Of a stretch of 64,000 nucleotides of DNA, positions 63,501 to 64,000 are shown in pieces. The stretch is from contig BRXU01000007.1 in assembly GCA_030267565.1 (NCBI GenBank), forward strand, positions 3,596,001-3,660,000, written 5' to 3'. The number at the start of each line of letters is the position of its first letter. The first letter of the stretch is position 1. The position numbers were made by a program, and so were the translations under genes. A model generated the notes under the pieces. That model ran no database searches. It saw only the letters and a list, made by a program, of their open reading frames with translations, and had not been told where the DNA came from. Origin of the DNA: Pleodorina starrii. Lineage: Eukaryota > Chlorophyta > Chlorophyceae > Chlamydomonadales > Volvocaceae.

Positions 63501-64000
63501 GCCGGCGTCGCGCCGCCCGTCGTGTGCCGCAACACCAGCGGCGGCGGCAAGGGGGCCTCCGTGAAGAAGCTCTTCCAGCGGATTATCTCCTGGGGGGGCA
63601 AGGACGGCAGCGGGGGCGGAGGTGGCGGTGGTGGCGGCAGCCAGGGGGCGGGGGTGCGCGCCTCCGCCTCCACACGTGTCCGCGGGACGCAGGGCGGCGT
63701 CAGCGGCGGAGGTGCAAGCGGAGCAGGCGGCGCGGGCCCTACGCCCTACCGCAACCTGGCGATGGACTTCGACGTGAGGCTTTGGCTTTGGCGGTGGTTG
63801 GGTTGGGTCGGGTTGGGTTGGGTTGGGTTGGGTTGCGGCGGTTTTGAGGGCGGGTTGGTTGGAGGGGTTGTTGGCCCCCCTCGGCTGCCCCCTCACATTC
63901 TCGCCCTCTCACTCTCTCCGCCCCCTGACTCTCTCCGCCCCCTCCACATCTCCCCCCACCCCCCACCTCCCCCCATCATCTCCAGGCGGTGGACCCCAAC
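60563..64000 (+). CDS. Ankyrin-repeat protein, 5' part (runs off the window)
   Basis: Proposed exons: 60563-60602, 60715-60809, 61455-61553, 61957-62021, 62643-62721, 62946-63245, 63471-63773, 63986-64000 and beyond (332 aa so far, phases close). Exons 2-3 read GDIHGVLQCITDACSLHETV and then CGITALFLAAQRGHTEIVKL LVTNGASP; the TALFLAAQRGH...IVKLLVTNGA block is a canonical ankyrin repeat and the preceding segment a degenerate one. Later exons encode a basic helix (RWLKHAAKARRKEDEVLALD), a Gly/Ser-rich region (SSRLARGLQRARSTRS) and SVKKLFQRIISWGGKDG. No catalytic or membrane domain appears before the window ends, so the function is unknown. The first exon and its GTGATA donor are tentative; exons from 61455 on are well supported by splice sites and phase. 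Confidence 0.65.
63246..63330 (+). repeat. (CTGG)/(GTGG) tetranucleotide tract, intronic
   Basis: GGCTGGCTGGGTGGGTGG-type repeats fill the start of the intron after exon 62946-63245. Similar short tandem tracts occur in neighbouring introns (61558-61700, 62138-62165, 63800-63835). Confidence 0.75.

Overview
The window reads as nuclear DNA from a volvocine green alga (Chlamydomonas, Volvox or a close relative). Supporting signs are very GC-rich, intron-dense genes, TGTAA polyadenylation signals, two intronic tracts of the Chlamydomonas-type telomere unit TTTTAGGG, poly-Ala/Gly/Gln insertions inside conserved domains, an LHCI antenna gene, a thylakoid-type signal peptidase and an unusually large PAS-containing nucleotide cyclase. 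The species cannot be fixed from the sequence alone. All gene models below were built by hand from splice sites and family motifs, and in each complete model the exon phases close.

Layout. 1-682: last exon of an RGG/Gln-rich protein (+). 1981-7646: GT69 (CAP59/CMT1-like) mannosyltransferase fused to a C-terminal jacalin-like lectin (+). 8975-10400: LHCA antenna protein (-). 10401-13754: gene-poor. 13755-16539: SBP-box transcription factor (+). 17679-20356: alpha-tubulin acetyltransferase ATAT1/MEC17 (-), divergent from 21006-24154, a Ppx/GppA-type exopolyphosphatase (+). 24604-28274: endonuclease V (-), with a GC-AG intron. 28275-36468: an 8 kb gene-poor block holding a small hAT-like element and two large DNA hairpins built from kinesin motor fragments. 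36469-45428: PAS-guanylate cyclase, 12 exons (-). 45429-49770: repeat-rich, with tandem 115-bp and 169-bp units and one hypothetical ORF. 49771-56008: nuclear-basket FG nucleoporin (+). 57503-60000: thylakoidal/plastid type I signal peptidase (-). 60563-64000: 5' part of an ankyrin-repeat gene running off the window (+).

The genes do not form a pathway; this is an ordinary eukaryotic gene neighbourhood. Several encode functions expected of a flagellated phototroph: antenna, thylakoid protein maturation, tubulin acetylation, cyclic-nucleotide signalling and nuclear transport. The most unusual structures are the paired kinesin-derived inverted repeats at 32281-33081 (candidate small-RNA hairpins), the glycosyltransferase-lectin fusion, and a guanylate cyclase in which the catalytic Asn position is Ala.
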